Shown piece by piece: positions 1 to 8,077 of a stretch of 64,000 nucleotides of DNA. A program made the position numbers and the translations under genes. Within the stretch, counting starts at the first letter, position 1, and every line of letters starts with the position of its first letter. This DNA is from Kribbella pratensis (GTDB taxonomy: Bacteria > Actinomycetota > Actinomycetes > Propionibacteriales > Kribbellaceae), in NCBI RefSeq assembly GCF_004365355.1, contig NZ_SODP01000002.1:337531-401530 (forward strand). The letters are read 5' to 3'. Below the pieces are notes generated by a model, which saw nothing but the letters and a program-made list of their open reading frames with translations, was not told the DNA's origin and did not search any database.

Positions 1-67
1 CGTCCCCACCGGCAACTGCGGCCCTCGCTGTGCACCTCGCACCGACATGCCGCCCATGCTCCCGTAT

Positions 68-163
68 CGGTGGATCCCCGGGCCATCACATTTGCAGGCC
101 GCCGCCCGTTCCCCGCGGGCCACGCACACCGGCCGCCGATTGTGATGGCCTGGCGATCCGCGA
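68..163. repeat. 96-bp inverted-repeat element, copy A
   Basis: The left arm at 68-95 and the right arm at 136-163 are imperfect inverted repeats of 28 nt around a 40-nt centre. The core GGCCATCACA is present in the left arm and its complement TGTGATGGCC in the right arm. The same 96-bp architecture recurs at 36175-36270, where the arms match perfectly. By my alignment the right arm here agrees with copy B at 25 of 28 positions and the left arm at 21 of 28. The element ends 40 bp before the ArsR start codon. Confidence 0.75.
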
Positions 164-168
164 TCCTC

Positions 169-188
169 TTGACAAATTTTCCTGTCAA
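169..188 (+). promoter_or_regulatory. Promoter/operator of the arsR-type gene
   Basis: TTGACA (169-174) and TGTCAA (183-188) form a perfect 6-bp inverted repeat with an 8-nt spacer, 15 bp before the ATG at 204. TTGACA is also a consensus -35 box, so a repressor bound to the palindrome would block RNA polymerase. Autoregulation by the downstream ArsR-type protein is inferred. No good -10 box is visible in the short remaining space. Confidence 0.5.
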
Positions 189-203
189 TTAGAGATTGTC
201 TTC

Positions 204-773
204 ATGCTGCGCTACGTCGAGGAGCCGGAGAAGGTGCGGTTGGCGCTGTCGCCGATCCGGCGGCAACTGCTCGAGCTGCTGCGGGAGCCGGCGTCCGCGA
301 CCCAGGTGGCCGCCGCCCTTGACCTGCCTCGGCAGCGGGTGAACTACCACCTTCGCGAGCTGGAGAAGGCCGGCCTGGTGGAGCTCGTCGAGGAGCGGCG
401 ACGGCGCGGATTCACCGAACGGATCCTGCGTGCGTCGGCCGGTCTGGTGGTCGATCCGGGCGTGATGGGCCGGGCGTTCACCGAGATCCAGGACCAGTAC
501 GCCGCCGAGCACCTGGTCGAGGTCGCCGCCGGCACGGTCCGCGAGGTAGCGCGGATGCAGAACGCGGCCGACGCCGAGGGAAAGCGGCTGCTGACGTTCA
601 CGCTCGAGGCCGAGGTGCGGTTCGCGGAGCCGGGTGAGGTGCATCGGTTCACCGATTCGTTGGCCGCGGCAGTACAGCAGGTCGTCGAGCAGTTCGACAG
701 CGAAGGCGGACGGCCGTACCGATTGATCGCGGGCGGTCACCCGGCGCCCCGCCGTACCGAAGGAGAGTCATGA
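204..773 (+). CDS. ArsR-family winged-helix regulator
   Basis: A 189-residue DNA-binding protein. Residues 16-65 form a winged helix, with the recognition segment LPRQRVNYHLRELEKAGL typical of ArsR regulators. The C-terminal 120 residues carry no recognisable metal-binding cysteine cluster, so it is probably not a metal sensor. The ATG at 204 is chosen because upstream in-frame sequence runs through the 96-bp repeat and has no domain similarity. The stop overlaps the next gene's ATG (ATGA), so the two are translationally coupled. ArsR plus an SRPBCC protein is a common actinobacterial pair in which the regulator controls its partner. The ligand is unknown. Confidence 0.85.
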   Translation: MLRYVEEPEKVRLALSPIRRQLLELLREPASATQVAAALDLPRQRVNYHLRELEKAGLVELVEERRRRGFTERILRASAGLVVDPGVMGRAFTEIQDQYAAEHLVEVAAGTVREVARMQNAADAEGKRLLTFTLEAEVRFAEPGEVHRFTDSLAAAVQQVVEQFDSEGGRPYRLIAGGHPAPRRTEGES

Positions 774-1468
774 AGATCGTGGTCACCGTCGCGGCGCCGG
801 TCGAGGCAGTCTGGGACGCCCTGCGGAACAAGGAGAAGATCCGGCACTGGCACGGCTGGGAGTACGAGGGCACCCAAGGTGGGCTGGAGGAGGAGATCGA
901 CCTCATCTACTTCACCGAGACGACCGAGGAGGGTACGACGCTGACACTCGGCCACGGGGACCGCTTCGAGGTCGAGCCGGTCGAGGGCGGATCCCGGGTC
1001 ACGCTGACCCGCGCGCCGCGCGGCGCGAACCCCGAGTGGGAGGCGTACTACGACGACGTGACCGAAGGCTGGATCACCTTCCTGCACCAACTGCGCTTCG
1101 CCGTCGAGCGGCATCCGGACGAGCCCCGGCACACGCTGTTCTTCTCGGGCACCGGCGCGGTGTCCCCGATCACGGAGCTGGGCATCCCGGCGGAGCCGGC
1201 CGGCGCACTCGTCGAGCTGGAGCTCGTTGGTCAGCCCATCAAGGGTGAGATCTGGTATACCAGCGAGCATCAGGTCGGAGTGACAGTAGATGCCTGGGGC
1301 AACGGTTTGCTCGTGCTCAGTCACATCCCGCCGGGCGAACAGAAGCCCGACGGCGCCACGATGGCGATCCTGTCCGTGTACGGCGACGTCGACCGCGACG
1401 AACTCGAGGCCCGCTGGCGCGCCTGGTGGCAGCAGCGCTGGCCGGAGGACCTCAACCTCCCCGGCTGA
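770..1468 (+). CDS. SRPBCC (AHSA1/START-like) protein
   Basis: 232 residues. The first 110 have the SRPBCC layout: N-terminal strand MKIVVTVAAPVEAVWDAL, then KIRHWHGW and a beta-rich body ending in a long helix around residues 95-110. The remaining 120 residues look like a second beta-rich, hydrophobic-ligand fold. Members bind small hydrophobic ligands or act as co-chaperone-like factors, and no substrate can be deduced. It is translated with the ArsR-type gene through a 4-nt overlap, so the regulator probably controls its dose. A short inverted repeat follows the stop codon. Confidence 0.75.
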   Translation: MKIVVTVAAPVEAVWDALRNKEKIRHWHGWEYEGTQGGLEEEIDLIYFTETTEEGTTLTLGHGDRFEVEPVEGGSRVTLTRAPRGANPEWEAYYDDVTEGWITFLHQLRFAVERHPDEPRHTLFFSGTGAVSPITELGIPAEPAGALVELELVGQPIKGEIWYTSEHQVGVTVDAWGNGLLVLSHIPPGEQKPDGATMAILSVYGDVDRDELEARWRAWWQQRWPEDLNLPG

Positions 1469-1482
1469 GCCGGCCGGATCGA

Positions 1483-1518
1483 ACTGACACGGTGGTGACA
1501 GGGCGCAAACGTGTCAGT
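1483..1518. repeat. Perfect 9-bp inverted repeat upstream of SGNH gene
   Basis: ACTGACACG (1483-1491) and CGTGTCAGT (1510-1518) are perfect inverted repeats separated by 18 nt. The site lies between the SRPBCC stop at 1468 and the esterase start at 1619. It has no T-tract, so it is more likely an operator or an mRNA hairpin than an intrinsic terminator. Confidence 0.45.
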
Positions 1519-1618
1519 ACGCTCGGTCTACCCCTGAGGGTTACCCGGGAGTACCTTGACGCCGACGGTGATCTGGTGGGGGTCCTGGGATCACCGAACT
1601 CCGGCGAGAGGCCTTCCG

Positions 1619-2836
1619 GTGAGAAACCCGCCCTCTGTTTTCTCAGCTTGGCGTCGAGTGTCCGCAGCAATCCTCCTACTGTCCCTGACCGGGCTCGGCC
1701 TGGTCGCTCCCCCGGCCCACGCCGACGGTCCCGGCTCCGGTACGCCGTACGTCGTCACCGTTGGGGACTCCTACATTTCGGGTGAGGCCGGCCGCTGGGC
1801 CGGTAGCTCGAACGACTCCGAGGCACCGGCCGACGCGCTCGGTGCTCACGCCTACCACGACAACGCGAGCCACACCGCCGAGCAGATCCCGCGTTGCCAC
1901 CGCAGCCAGTCCGCCGAGGCGTACATCGGCGGTGGCGTCGGCGGACTGAACCTGGCCTGCTCCGGCGCCAAGACCACGACCGCCACCGGCGACTACTTCA
2001 AGCCGGGGATCGACTTCTACGACGACGGCGCCGGCAACCTGGGCCAGGCGAAGATGCTGCAGCAGTTCGCCGTCAGCCACAACGTGAAGCAGGTCGTCGT
2101 CTCGATCGGCGGCAACGACTTCAACTTCGCGTCGATCGTCACGCAGTGCGTGCAGAACCTCCTGCTGTCGCCGTCCTGGGATCCCGACTATTGCAAGGAC
2201 GACTCGTCCGTCGTCGCCAACTTCACCTCCGCCAACATCACCACCGTCCGCGCCAGAATCGCGACTGCCTTCCAGAACGTCCGCACCGCGATGCGCAGCG
2301 CCGGATACGGCGACAACGCGTGGAATCTCGTCGTACAGACCTATCCGTCCCCGATCCCGTCGGCCAGCGGGTTCCGGTACAGCCAGTCCGGCTACACCCG
2401 GCAGAGCACCGGCGGCTGCGGCTTCTGGAACGCCGACGCCGACTGGGCCAACGCGACCGCGCTGGTCACCATCAACAACACCGTCCGCGCTGCGATCGGC
2501 CAGTCCGGCCTCAGCAACGCTCGCCTGCTCGAACTCCAGTCCGCGTTCAACGGCCGTCGCCTGTGCGAGAAGTCGGTCGGCCTGTACGAGGAAGTCGGAC
2601 TGACCTCTTGGACTCAGCCCACCGCCGTCGACAAGACCGAGTGGATCAACCAGATCCGCACGGTCACCACAGTCGGCTCGGACTACTTCATCCAGGAGTC
2701 CCTGCACCCGAACTACTGGGCCCAGCTCGCACTCCGCAGCTGCGTCCGCCAGACCTACACCCAGAACCGCGGCGGCACCTGCACCATCGCCGGCACCGGC
2801 CTCGTCAACGGCGAGCCCCGGATGTCACTCGGCTGA
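1619..2836 (+). CDS. Secreted SGNH/GDSL hydrolase (esterase/lipase)
   Basis: 405 residues, predicted to be exported. Residues 10-36 form a Sec signal peptide: WRRVSAA, a hydrophobic core, then PPAHA before DG. SGNH blocks are visible: GDSY with nucleophile Ser51, GGND at 164-167, and SLHPN with catalytic His363. The residue three before this His is Glu rather than the usual Asp. The GTG at 1619 is preferred because GAGAGG sits 7 nt upstream and it places the signal peptide near the N-terminus. A TTG at 1556 would add 21 non-signal-like residues. Six cysteines in the mature part suggest disulfides. It probably cleaves acyl esters of lipids or polysaccharides outside the cell. Confidence 0.88.
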   Translation: MRNPPSVFSAWRRVSAAILLLSLTGLGLVAPPAHADGPGSGTPYVVTVGDSYISGEAGRWAGSSNDSEAPADALGAHAYHDNASHTAEQIPRCHRSQSAEAYIGGGVGGLNLACSGAKTTTATGDYFKPGIDFYDDGAGNLGQAKMLQQFAVSHNVKQVVVSIGGNDFNFASIVTQCVQNLLLSPSWDPDYCKDDSSVVANFTSANITTVRARIATAFQNVRTAMRSAGYGDNAWNLVVQTYPSPIPSASGFRYSQSGYTRQSTGGCGFWNADADWANATALVTINNTVRAAIGQSGLSNARLLELQSAFNGRRLCEKSVGLYEEVGLTSWTQPTAVDKTEWINQIRTVTTVGSDYFIQESLHPNYWAQLALRSCVRQTYTQNRGGTCTIAGTGLVNGEPRMSLG

Positions 2837-2871
2837 GCCCGAGCACGAGCTCGGCTGAGCCCGAGCATGAG

Positions 2872-2905
2872 CCGGCCGCCGCACCCCCGAAGGTGCGGCG
2901 GCCGG
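2872..2905. terminator. Shared terminator between convergent secreted hydrolases
   Basis: CCGGCCGCCGCACC (2872-2885) pairs perfectly with 2892-2905 across a 6-nt loop, followed on the + strand by TTCTTTC. It lies 35 bp after the SGNH stop and 15 bp before the end of the M4 protease gene, so it can serve both. Confidence 0.8.
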
Positions 2906-2919
2906 GTTCTTTCAGGGGG

Positions 2920-5232
2920 TCAGCTCAGGTTGAGGCCCGTGTCGTCGATGACGAACGAGGTCTGCAGGGAGCTGTCTTCGGTGCCGGTGAAGCTGATCGA
3001 CACCGTCTGGCCGGCGAGGGACGAGACGTTGAACGACTTGAGCGAGTAGCCGCTCGCCTTGTTCAGGTTCGAGTACGTCGCCAGCGTGGTCGAGCCCGCC
3101 TTCACCGTGAGCTTGTCGTACTGCGTCGTCGTGGTGGTCTCCGCAGAATCGATGTGCAGGTAGAAGGTGAGCGTCGCCGCGCAGCCGGCCGGGATGGTGA
3201 CCGACTGGCTCAGCGTGTCGGTGTGGGTCTGGCCGTAACCGTCGAGCCACGCCTTCCAGGTGCCGCTGTGCGCGGGCTGGGAAGCGGTGTTGTCGATCAC
3301 TCCGGTCGAGGCCGACCACGGTGACGCCGTACCGGTCTCGAAGCCCGCGTTGCCGAGCTTCTGGCCGGGCGACGAGCAGCCGCCACCGACAGGGCTGACG
3401 GTGATGCTGAACGACGTGCTGCCGGATCCACCAGCACTCGCGGTGGCCGTGGCGGTCACGTTGTAGGTGCCGGCGGTGGTCGGCGTACCGGAGACGGTGC
3501 CCGTGGAGGAACCGATGGTGATGCCAGCCGGCAGACCGGTGGCGGACCAGGTGTACGGCGCGGTGCCGCCGCTGGCCGTCAGCGTGAACGACGCGATCGC
3601 GGTACCGACCGTGGCGCTCTTGTTGCCCGGGTTGTTGACCGTGACGCCGCCGGAGACGGTGCAGGTCGGGTCACCGGACTGAGCCGGAACGCTGACCGCG
3701 TCCCACGCCGCCTTGACGGTGTTGAACTCGGTGCAGCTGCCCGGGTACAGGTTCTTCGCCGCGGTCAGGGTCCAGGTGCGGTACTTCAGGTACGAGCTGC
3801 TGCTGGTCTTCATCAGCATCGCGTTGTACATGATCTTGATGGCCTTCTGGATGCCCAGACCGGTCACCGTCGAGCTGTTGCAGGTCGGGACGTTCGGGTT
3901 GCCGCCGCTGCCCAGGGACAGCAGAACGAACCAGTGGTCGCCGGGACCGGCCGCGGCGTGCACCTCGGAGCCCGGGATCGAGCTCGAGTAGCAGTTCGGG
4001 TCGCCGACCGCGGACGGGTTGTACATGTTGCGGATCGGGCCGCTGCCGACCAGGTTGACCTCTTCACCGACGTAGAAGTCCGGCGGGTCGTAGGCCGAGC
4101 CCTGGTTGCTGTAGAACTCCGTGGCCGCACCGAACGTGTCGGCGACGAACTCCTGGGTGCCGCTGCCGGAGATGCCGCCCGGCGTGTGGTCGTCGATGCC
4201 GTGGCCGAGCTCGTGGCCCACGACGTCCATCGAACCGATCCAGCCGCCGGCCGTGTTGTGGCCAACCTGCACCTGCGAACCGTCGTAGTACGCGTTCTCG
4301 TCGTCCAGGCCGACGCGGATCGGCCAGCCGCCGCCGTTGCCGTCGAAGCCGTTACGGCCGAGCCAGTCGGTCAGCATGTGCCGCTCGGTCTGGGCGGTGA
4401 ACAGCGCGTCGACGCAGCCGGTCTCCTTGTTGGACGCCGTTCCGTTGCCCCAGTTGTCGTCCGGACCGGAGAACGTGGTGTTGTTCGCCGCGTCCTGGCA
4501 GGACTGGTTGGTGGTGTTGGGGTCCTTCATCGAGTACGTGCTGCCGGACAGCGTGGTGTCCAGGTGGACCGGGTTCGGTCCGCTGTACGCCGCGGTGCCG
4601 TTGCCGGCCATCACGTGCTCCTGGGTGCCGAGCACCTTGCCGCTCTGCGCGTCGACGTACACGGACAGACTCGACGGCTCGTTGCCCTTGCTGCCACTGA
4701 CCCGAGACTGCCAGGCAAGCTTCGGGGTGCCGTTGAGCGCGTAGACCGCGAGCGTCGGGGCGGTCGAGGAGTCGACCTTCTTCAGCTGCTTGGTGGCGGT
4801 CTTCAGCGCGGCCGCGGCGGTCACCTTGGCCGACGTCGACAGGTCGGGTACGGCGGTGGTCTGGGCGACGGAGGTGGATTTCACGGCCCCTCTGGCGTCG
4901 GTGACGACGACGAAGTCGCCACCGATGACCGGGAGGCCCTTGTACGAACGCTCGTACGGGACGTACTGCAGGCCGGACGGATCCGAGATCACCGACTTCG
5001 CGGTGAACTTGTCGTCCTTCGAGGCGTGCAGTGCGCTCGGCCGGCCGGCGACCAGCGACGACGCGGAATCGACGGCGAACGCCTTCGACTGCGCCTGCGA
5101 GGGCCGGGGTGGGGGTGCCGCACTCGGCGCGGCCCCTGCGGCCGACGTACCGAATCCGGCGAGTGCTGCCGCGGCGAGGCCGGTGAGCCCCAAGACGACA
5201 GCAGGCTTTCGAGAACGCTGGAACAAGACCAT
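2920..5232 (-). CDS. Secreted M4 (thermolysin-type) metalloprotease
   Basis: 770 residues. An Arg/Lys-rich N-terminus with a hydrophobic segment ending near AAGAAPSAAP is the signal peptide. FTP and PepSY-like propeptide domains (about 45-195) precede the M4 catalytic domain. Zinc motif HELGH is at 340-344, third ligand Glu361 in QEFVAD, and the catalytic His lies in EVHAAAG. After the helical M4 domain come an Ig-like putative-Ig (He_PIG) module (about 525-610, TYNVTATATAS) and a beta-sandwich C-terminal module ending FVIDDTGLNLS, likely for substrate or surface binding. The ATG at 5232 follows GAAGGGACC. Upstream in-frame sequence has no homology. It degrades extracellular protein after autoprocessing. 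Confidence 0.92.
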   Translation of the reverse strand: MVLFQRSRKPAVVLGLTGLAAAALAGFGTSAAGAAPSAAPPPRPSQAQSKAFAVDSASSLVAGRPSALHASKDDKFTAKSVISDPSGLQYVPYERSYKGLPVIGGDFVVVTDARGAVKSTSVAQTTAVPDLSTSAKVTAAAALKTATKQLKKVDSSTAPTLAVYALNGTPKLAWQSRVSGSKGNEPSSLSVYVDAQSGKVLGTQEHVMAGNGTAAYSGPNPVHLDTTLSGSTYSMKDPNTTNQSCQDAANNTTFSGPDDNWGNGTASNKETGCVDALFTAQTERHMLTDWLGRNGFDGNGGGWPIRVGLDDENAYYDGSQVQVGHNTAGGWIGSMDVVGHELGHGIDDHTPGGISGSGTQEFVADTFGAATEFYSNQGSAYDPPDFYVGEEVNLVGSGPIRNMYNPSAVGDPNCYSSSIPGSEVHAAAGPGDHWFVLLSLGSGGNPNVPTCNSSTVTGLGIQKAIKIMYNAMLMKTSSSSYLKYRTWTLTAAKNLYPGSCTEFNTVKAAWDAVSVPAQSGDPTCTVSGGVTVNNPGNKSATVGTAIASFTLTASGGTAPYTWSATGLPAGITIGSSTGTVSGTPTTAGTYNVTATATASAGGSGSTSFSITVSPVGGGCSSPGQKLGNAGFETGTASPWSASTGVIDNTASQPAHSGTWKAWLDGYGQTHTDTLSQSVTIPAGCAATLTFYLHIDSAETTTTTQYDKLTVKAGSTTLATYSNLNKASGYSLKSFNVSSLAGQTVSISFTGTEDSSLQTSFVIDDTGLNLS

Positions 5233-5707
5233 TGGTATTGGTCCCTTCGCGAATACGGTGCTTTGGGCGGGTTGCGCCTCGCCGGACTGCAGGCGGTGCA
5301 CCACTCCGCCTGGAACCTCCGGCCTACTCATCGGGCCTGTTGCTGGGCTCCCCCTTTTCATCCGGCCCCGATGAATCGCGCGGGGGGACACTATGTCCGC
5401 GACCTCACCCGGGCAAGGCGCTACCGTGCCGTTGGCACCCTGAGGACAACTGACCGCGTTGTCATCGCTACTAACAGCTGACAAAGGCGACCGAATCCTG
5501 AGATTTGTGACGACTCGAGGCCGTTCCGTCGGATGATTCGGGCCGGGCTGTGAGGGCGCTGTCGCGGAGGGTGCTGGTGGGGTACTGCCGGTGGTCGGGA
5601 ACCGGCGCGGATGGCAGAATCGCGCCGACGGGTTGTCTGCCGCGGGGTGCGACGCGCCGGCAGCGGCGCGACGGAACGCGATCAGGATGACGCCGGCTGG
5701 GGTGTGA
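5233..5707. other. Gene-free leader/promoter region between M4 protease and FHA gene
   Basis: 475 bp without a convincing gene. Read on the minus strand it forms a long leader for the protease. Short hairpins are visible, for example TTCATC/GATGAA (5357-5362 with 5370-5375) and GGCGG/CCGCC (5292-5296 with 5306-5310). I could not match it to a riboswitch consensus that I know. The right end holds the unmarked start region of the FHA gene. Confidence 0.4.
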
Positions 5708-7618
5708 GTGGAAACCGAATTCGTGCTGTCGCTCGGTGAGCAGCGCTGGACGCTGCCGGCCGAGGCCGACACGATCACCATCGGCCGCGCTTCCAACGCC
5801 GACATCCGGCTGCAGGCCGACGACCAGATCTCCCGCATCCATGCCCGCCTGGCCCGCGACGGCGCCACCTGGACCCTCCACGACGAGTCCCGCAACGGTA
5901 CCGGCCTCAACGGCCACCGCATCACAGCGCCCACGGCCCTGAGCACGGGCGACCGCATCCACATCGGCCGCTCGGTCCTCACCTTCCACAAATCCACCAT
6001 CCCGGACCCAGTCACCCCAACCGCCGCCCATCCGGGCGAGGCGTACGCCGCGGGTGCACAGCCGGACGCCTATCCCCGCGCCGATGAACGCGAAGCGGCC
6101 TCCCAGCCGGGCGAGGCGTACGCCGCAGGTGCACAGCCGGACGTCTATCCCCGCGCCGATGAACGCGAAGGGCCGTCCCAGCCGGCTGGGTTCGGCCAAC
6201 CAGCTCCCCCGCCACCGGCAGTTGCTGCGCCCACTCCGCCTCCGACACCTGCGGGCCCTGCGCCGGGTGGAGCCTTCCCGCCTGCTGAGGAGCCGTGGGT
6301 GGCCGACGGGGGCGTGGACGGCGGCGAGCAGTACGACGAACCCGCGTACCAGGCCGACCCGGCGCAGCACCAGGCTGACCAGGCGGTCGGCGGTGGCGAA
6401 TACGGCGGACCGGCGTACCGGGACGACGGAGCCGGGTACCCCTCTGAGGCGGGGTACGGCGCTGAGGCGGAGAACGAGGCTCAGGCGGATTACCGGGCTG
6501 AGGCGGAGTACGGCGCTCAGGCGCATAACCCGGCTGACGCGGAGTACGGGGCTCAGGCGGATCACCGGGCTCAGGCGGAGTACAGGGCTGAGGATGAGGC
6601 CTCGTATGGGCCGGCTGGGGTTGTGCCTGGGTTTGAGGTGGAGGATGGGGCCGGGCGGCCCGGTGACAGGGGTTGGGCGGCGTATCCGTCGGCGGACAAC
6701 CCGGAGCCGGTTCGGACGCCGTCGGAGATCTCGGCGCGGGTCGAGCAGGCGGAGCCGAACTGGAACCGGTCGGACAACTGGCCGGAACCGGCTCGTGCGC
6801 CGGCGGACCGACGGCTGCCCGGCGGGGATCGCCGTACGAGCGCTGACCGACGCGCCGATGGACGCGCCACCGCGGACCGGCGTACGAACGCGGAGCGGTT
6901 GCCCCACGCGGACCGGCGTACGGCGGGGGTCGAGGACGATGCCGTCGGGACCGTGCGGCTGCCTCGCGTGCTGATCGTCGGCGCGGGGATCATCGTTCTC
7001 GGGCTGATCGTGAACCTGATCGTCACGTTCCTCGCCGACGGACCCGGTGGCGAACTGCGCTGGCTCGTCCCGCCGGGGATCGCCCTGGTGGTGTCGATGG
7101 TGCTGGCGCTGCTCGACGCGGCCGCACCGAAGGACCACCGTCCCGGGCGGCTCGACGTGTCGATCCTGATCGCGATCGCCGTTGTCCTCGTCGGCATCGG
7201 CGTCGGCGGGTTCGCGCTGACCGCCGGCACGGAGTACGTCGGCGGCTACCTGACCGGCAACGAGTCCGGCGAGGACCGGTTGGTCAAACCTGTCGCGAAA
7301 CCCTCCGGGGAGGTCACCGTCACGGTCGAGAACGTCACGTACACGAGCCATTTCACCCGGGTCGAGGTGATGCTCGCCAACGGCGCGAAGGAGCCGGTGA
7401 CGATCCCGATCGCCGGCTCGACCTTCACCGCTGCGGACGGCACCGCCCTGCACGCCGACACCCGCCGCAGCAACTGGCCGAGCAAGGTGGCCACCGGCGG
7501 CACCGCGCGCGGAACGATCACGTTCAAGGGCAAGCTCCCGGACAGCGCGGACGCCGCCGTCCTCACGTTGAAATCCGGCGAGACCGCGTTCGCCATACCC
7601 GTTGCCCTCAGCAACTGA
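5708..7618 (+). CDS. FHA-domain membrane protein with Pro/Ala/Glu-rich linker
   Basis: 636 residues. Residues 15-95 are an FHA phosphothreonine-binding domain with the diagnostic GRA, SRIHARL and NGTGLNG motifs. A low-complexity linker (about 100-415) contains a tandem 25-residue duplication and many short A-E/Q-A-Y/D repeats. Three hydrophobic segments follow (about 418-442, 452-472, 481-506), then a beta-rich domain (520-636) resembling the DUF4352-like extracellular fold. The GTG start is forced, since a TGA immediately precedes it in frame. It probably reads Ser/Thr-kinase phosphorylation in the cytoplasm and places its C-terminal domain outside. No kinase or phosphatase gene is adjacent, so the partner is unknown. 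Confidence 0.8.
   Translation: METEFVLSLGEQRWTLPAEADTITIGRASNADIRLQADDQISRIHARLARDGATWTLHDESRNGTGLNGHRITAPTALSTGDRIHIGRSVLTFHKSTIPDPVTPTAAHPGEAYAAGAQPDAYPRADEREAASQPGEAYAAGAQPDVYPRADEREGPSQPAGFGQPAPPPPAVAAPTPPPTPAGPAPGGAFPPAEEPWVADGGVDGGEQYDEPAYQADPAQHQADQAVGGGEYGGPAYRDDGAGYPSEAGYGAEAENEAQADYRAEAEYGAQAHNPADAEYGAQADHRAQAEYRAEDEASYGPAGVVPGFEVEDGAGRPGDRGWAAYPSADNPEPVRTPSEISARVEQAEPNWNRSDNWPEPARAPADRRLPGGDRRTSADRRADGRATADRRTNAERLPHADRRTAGVEDDAVGTVRLPRVLIVGAGIIVLGLIVNLIVTFLADGPGGELRWLVPPGIALVVSMVLALLDAAAPKDHRPGRLDVSILIAIAVVLVGIGVGGFALTAGTEYVGGYLTGNESGEDRLVKPVAKPSGEVTVTVENVTYTSHFTRVEVMLANGAKEPVTIPIAGSTFTAADGTALHADTRRSNWPSKVATGGTARGTITFKGKLPDSADAAVLTLKSGETAFAIPVALSN
6032..6170 (+). repeat. 75-bp in-frame tandem duplication in FHA linker
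   Basis: The 64 bases at 6032-6095 recur at 6107-6170 with only a couple of substitutions, giving a 75-bp (25-codon) repeat. Both copies encode PGEAYAAGAQPD followed by YPRADERE. The near-identity at DNA level indicates recent duplication. It preserves the reading frame and only lengthens the disordered linker. Confidence 0.85.
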
Positions 7619-7619
7619 C

Positions 7620-7647
7620 TTGAACATACATCGAAAATTGATATAGT
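7620..7647 (+). promoter_or_regulatory. Promoter with MarR operator
   Basis: TTGAAC (7620-7625) and TATAGT (7642-7647) with a 16-bp spacer form a sigma-70-like promoter. The MarR ATG follows 7 bp later at 7655, so the mRNA is probably leaderless. The imperfect palindrome ATCGAAAATTGAT (7630-7642) fills the spacer, where a MarR dimer would block polymerase. Autoregulation is inferred. Confidence 0.55.
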
Positions 7648-7654
7648 CGTCGGC

Positions 7655-8077
7655 ATGGATGTCGATCGGCTGACGACTGTCATCGAGGACTTCAACACGA
7701 TCTTCATCCGGCTGCCGTCGGTGCGGAGATTCAACTTCTCGACGCTCTCGGTGCTGCACACGCTCGATCGCAACGGTCCGCTGCGCCTCACCGACCTCCT
7801 TCCGACCGAGCAGCTGAAGCAGCCTGCCCTGACCAGCCTGGTCGCCAAGCTCGAGCAGGACGGTCTCCTCGAACGCCGCCCCGACCCGAGCGACGGCCGG
7901 GCCAGCCTGATCTCGCTGACCAGCGCGGGCCAGGAGATCGTCCACTCCCGGCACGCCCACCGGGTCGCGAAACTGACCGCACTCGTCGACCAGCTGACGC
8001 CCGAGGAGCGCGCTGTGCTCGCGGGCTCCGTCGACGTACTCCATCGCTTGACCGAGCTTGCGGAGGATTCCCCATGA
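7655..8077 (+). CDS. MarR-family transcriptional regulator
   Basis: 140 residues with the MarR winged-helix layout: dimerisation helix at the N-terminus, LRLTDLL, recognition helix QPALTSLVAKLEQDGLL, and the wing RRPDPSDGRASLISLT (about 70-90). The stop overlaps the ATG of the epoxide hydrolase (ATGA), so the regulator and enzyme are co-translated. It probably represses the operon through the palindrome in its own promoter and releases on binding a small, perhaps phenolic or epoxide, ligand. The ligand itself cannot be read from sequence. Confidence 0.9.
   Translation: MDVDRLTTVIEDFNTIFIRLPSVRRFNFSTLSVLHTLDRNGPLRLTDLLPTEQLKQPALTSLVAKLEQDGLLERRPDPSDGRASLISLTSAGQEIVHSRHAHRVAKLTALVDQLTPEERAVLAGSVDVLHRLTELAEDSP

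Noticed and set aside
5233..5480. ydaO/c-di-AMP or c-di-GMP riboswitch upstream of the M4 protease
   Set aside because: Conserved blocks of those classes that I know are not present; only generic hairpins are seen.
5233..6015. N-terminal extension of the M4 protease to 1031 residues
   Set aside because: The signal peptide begins at 5232. The extension crosses the leader and the FHA gene and shows no homology.
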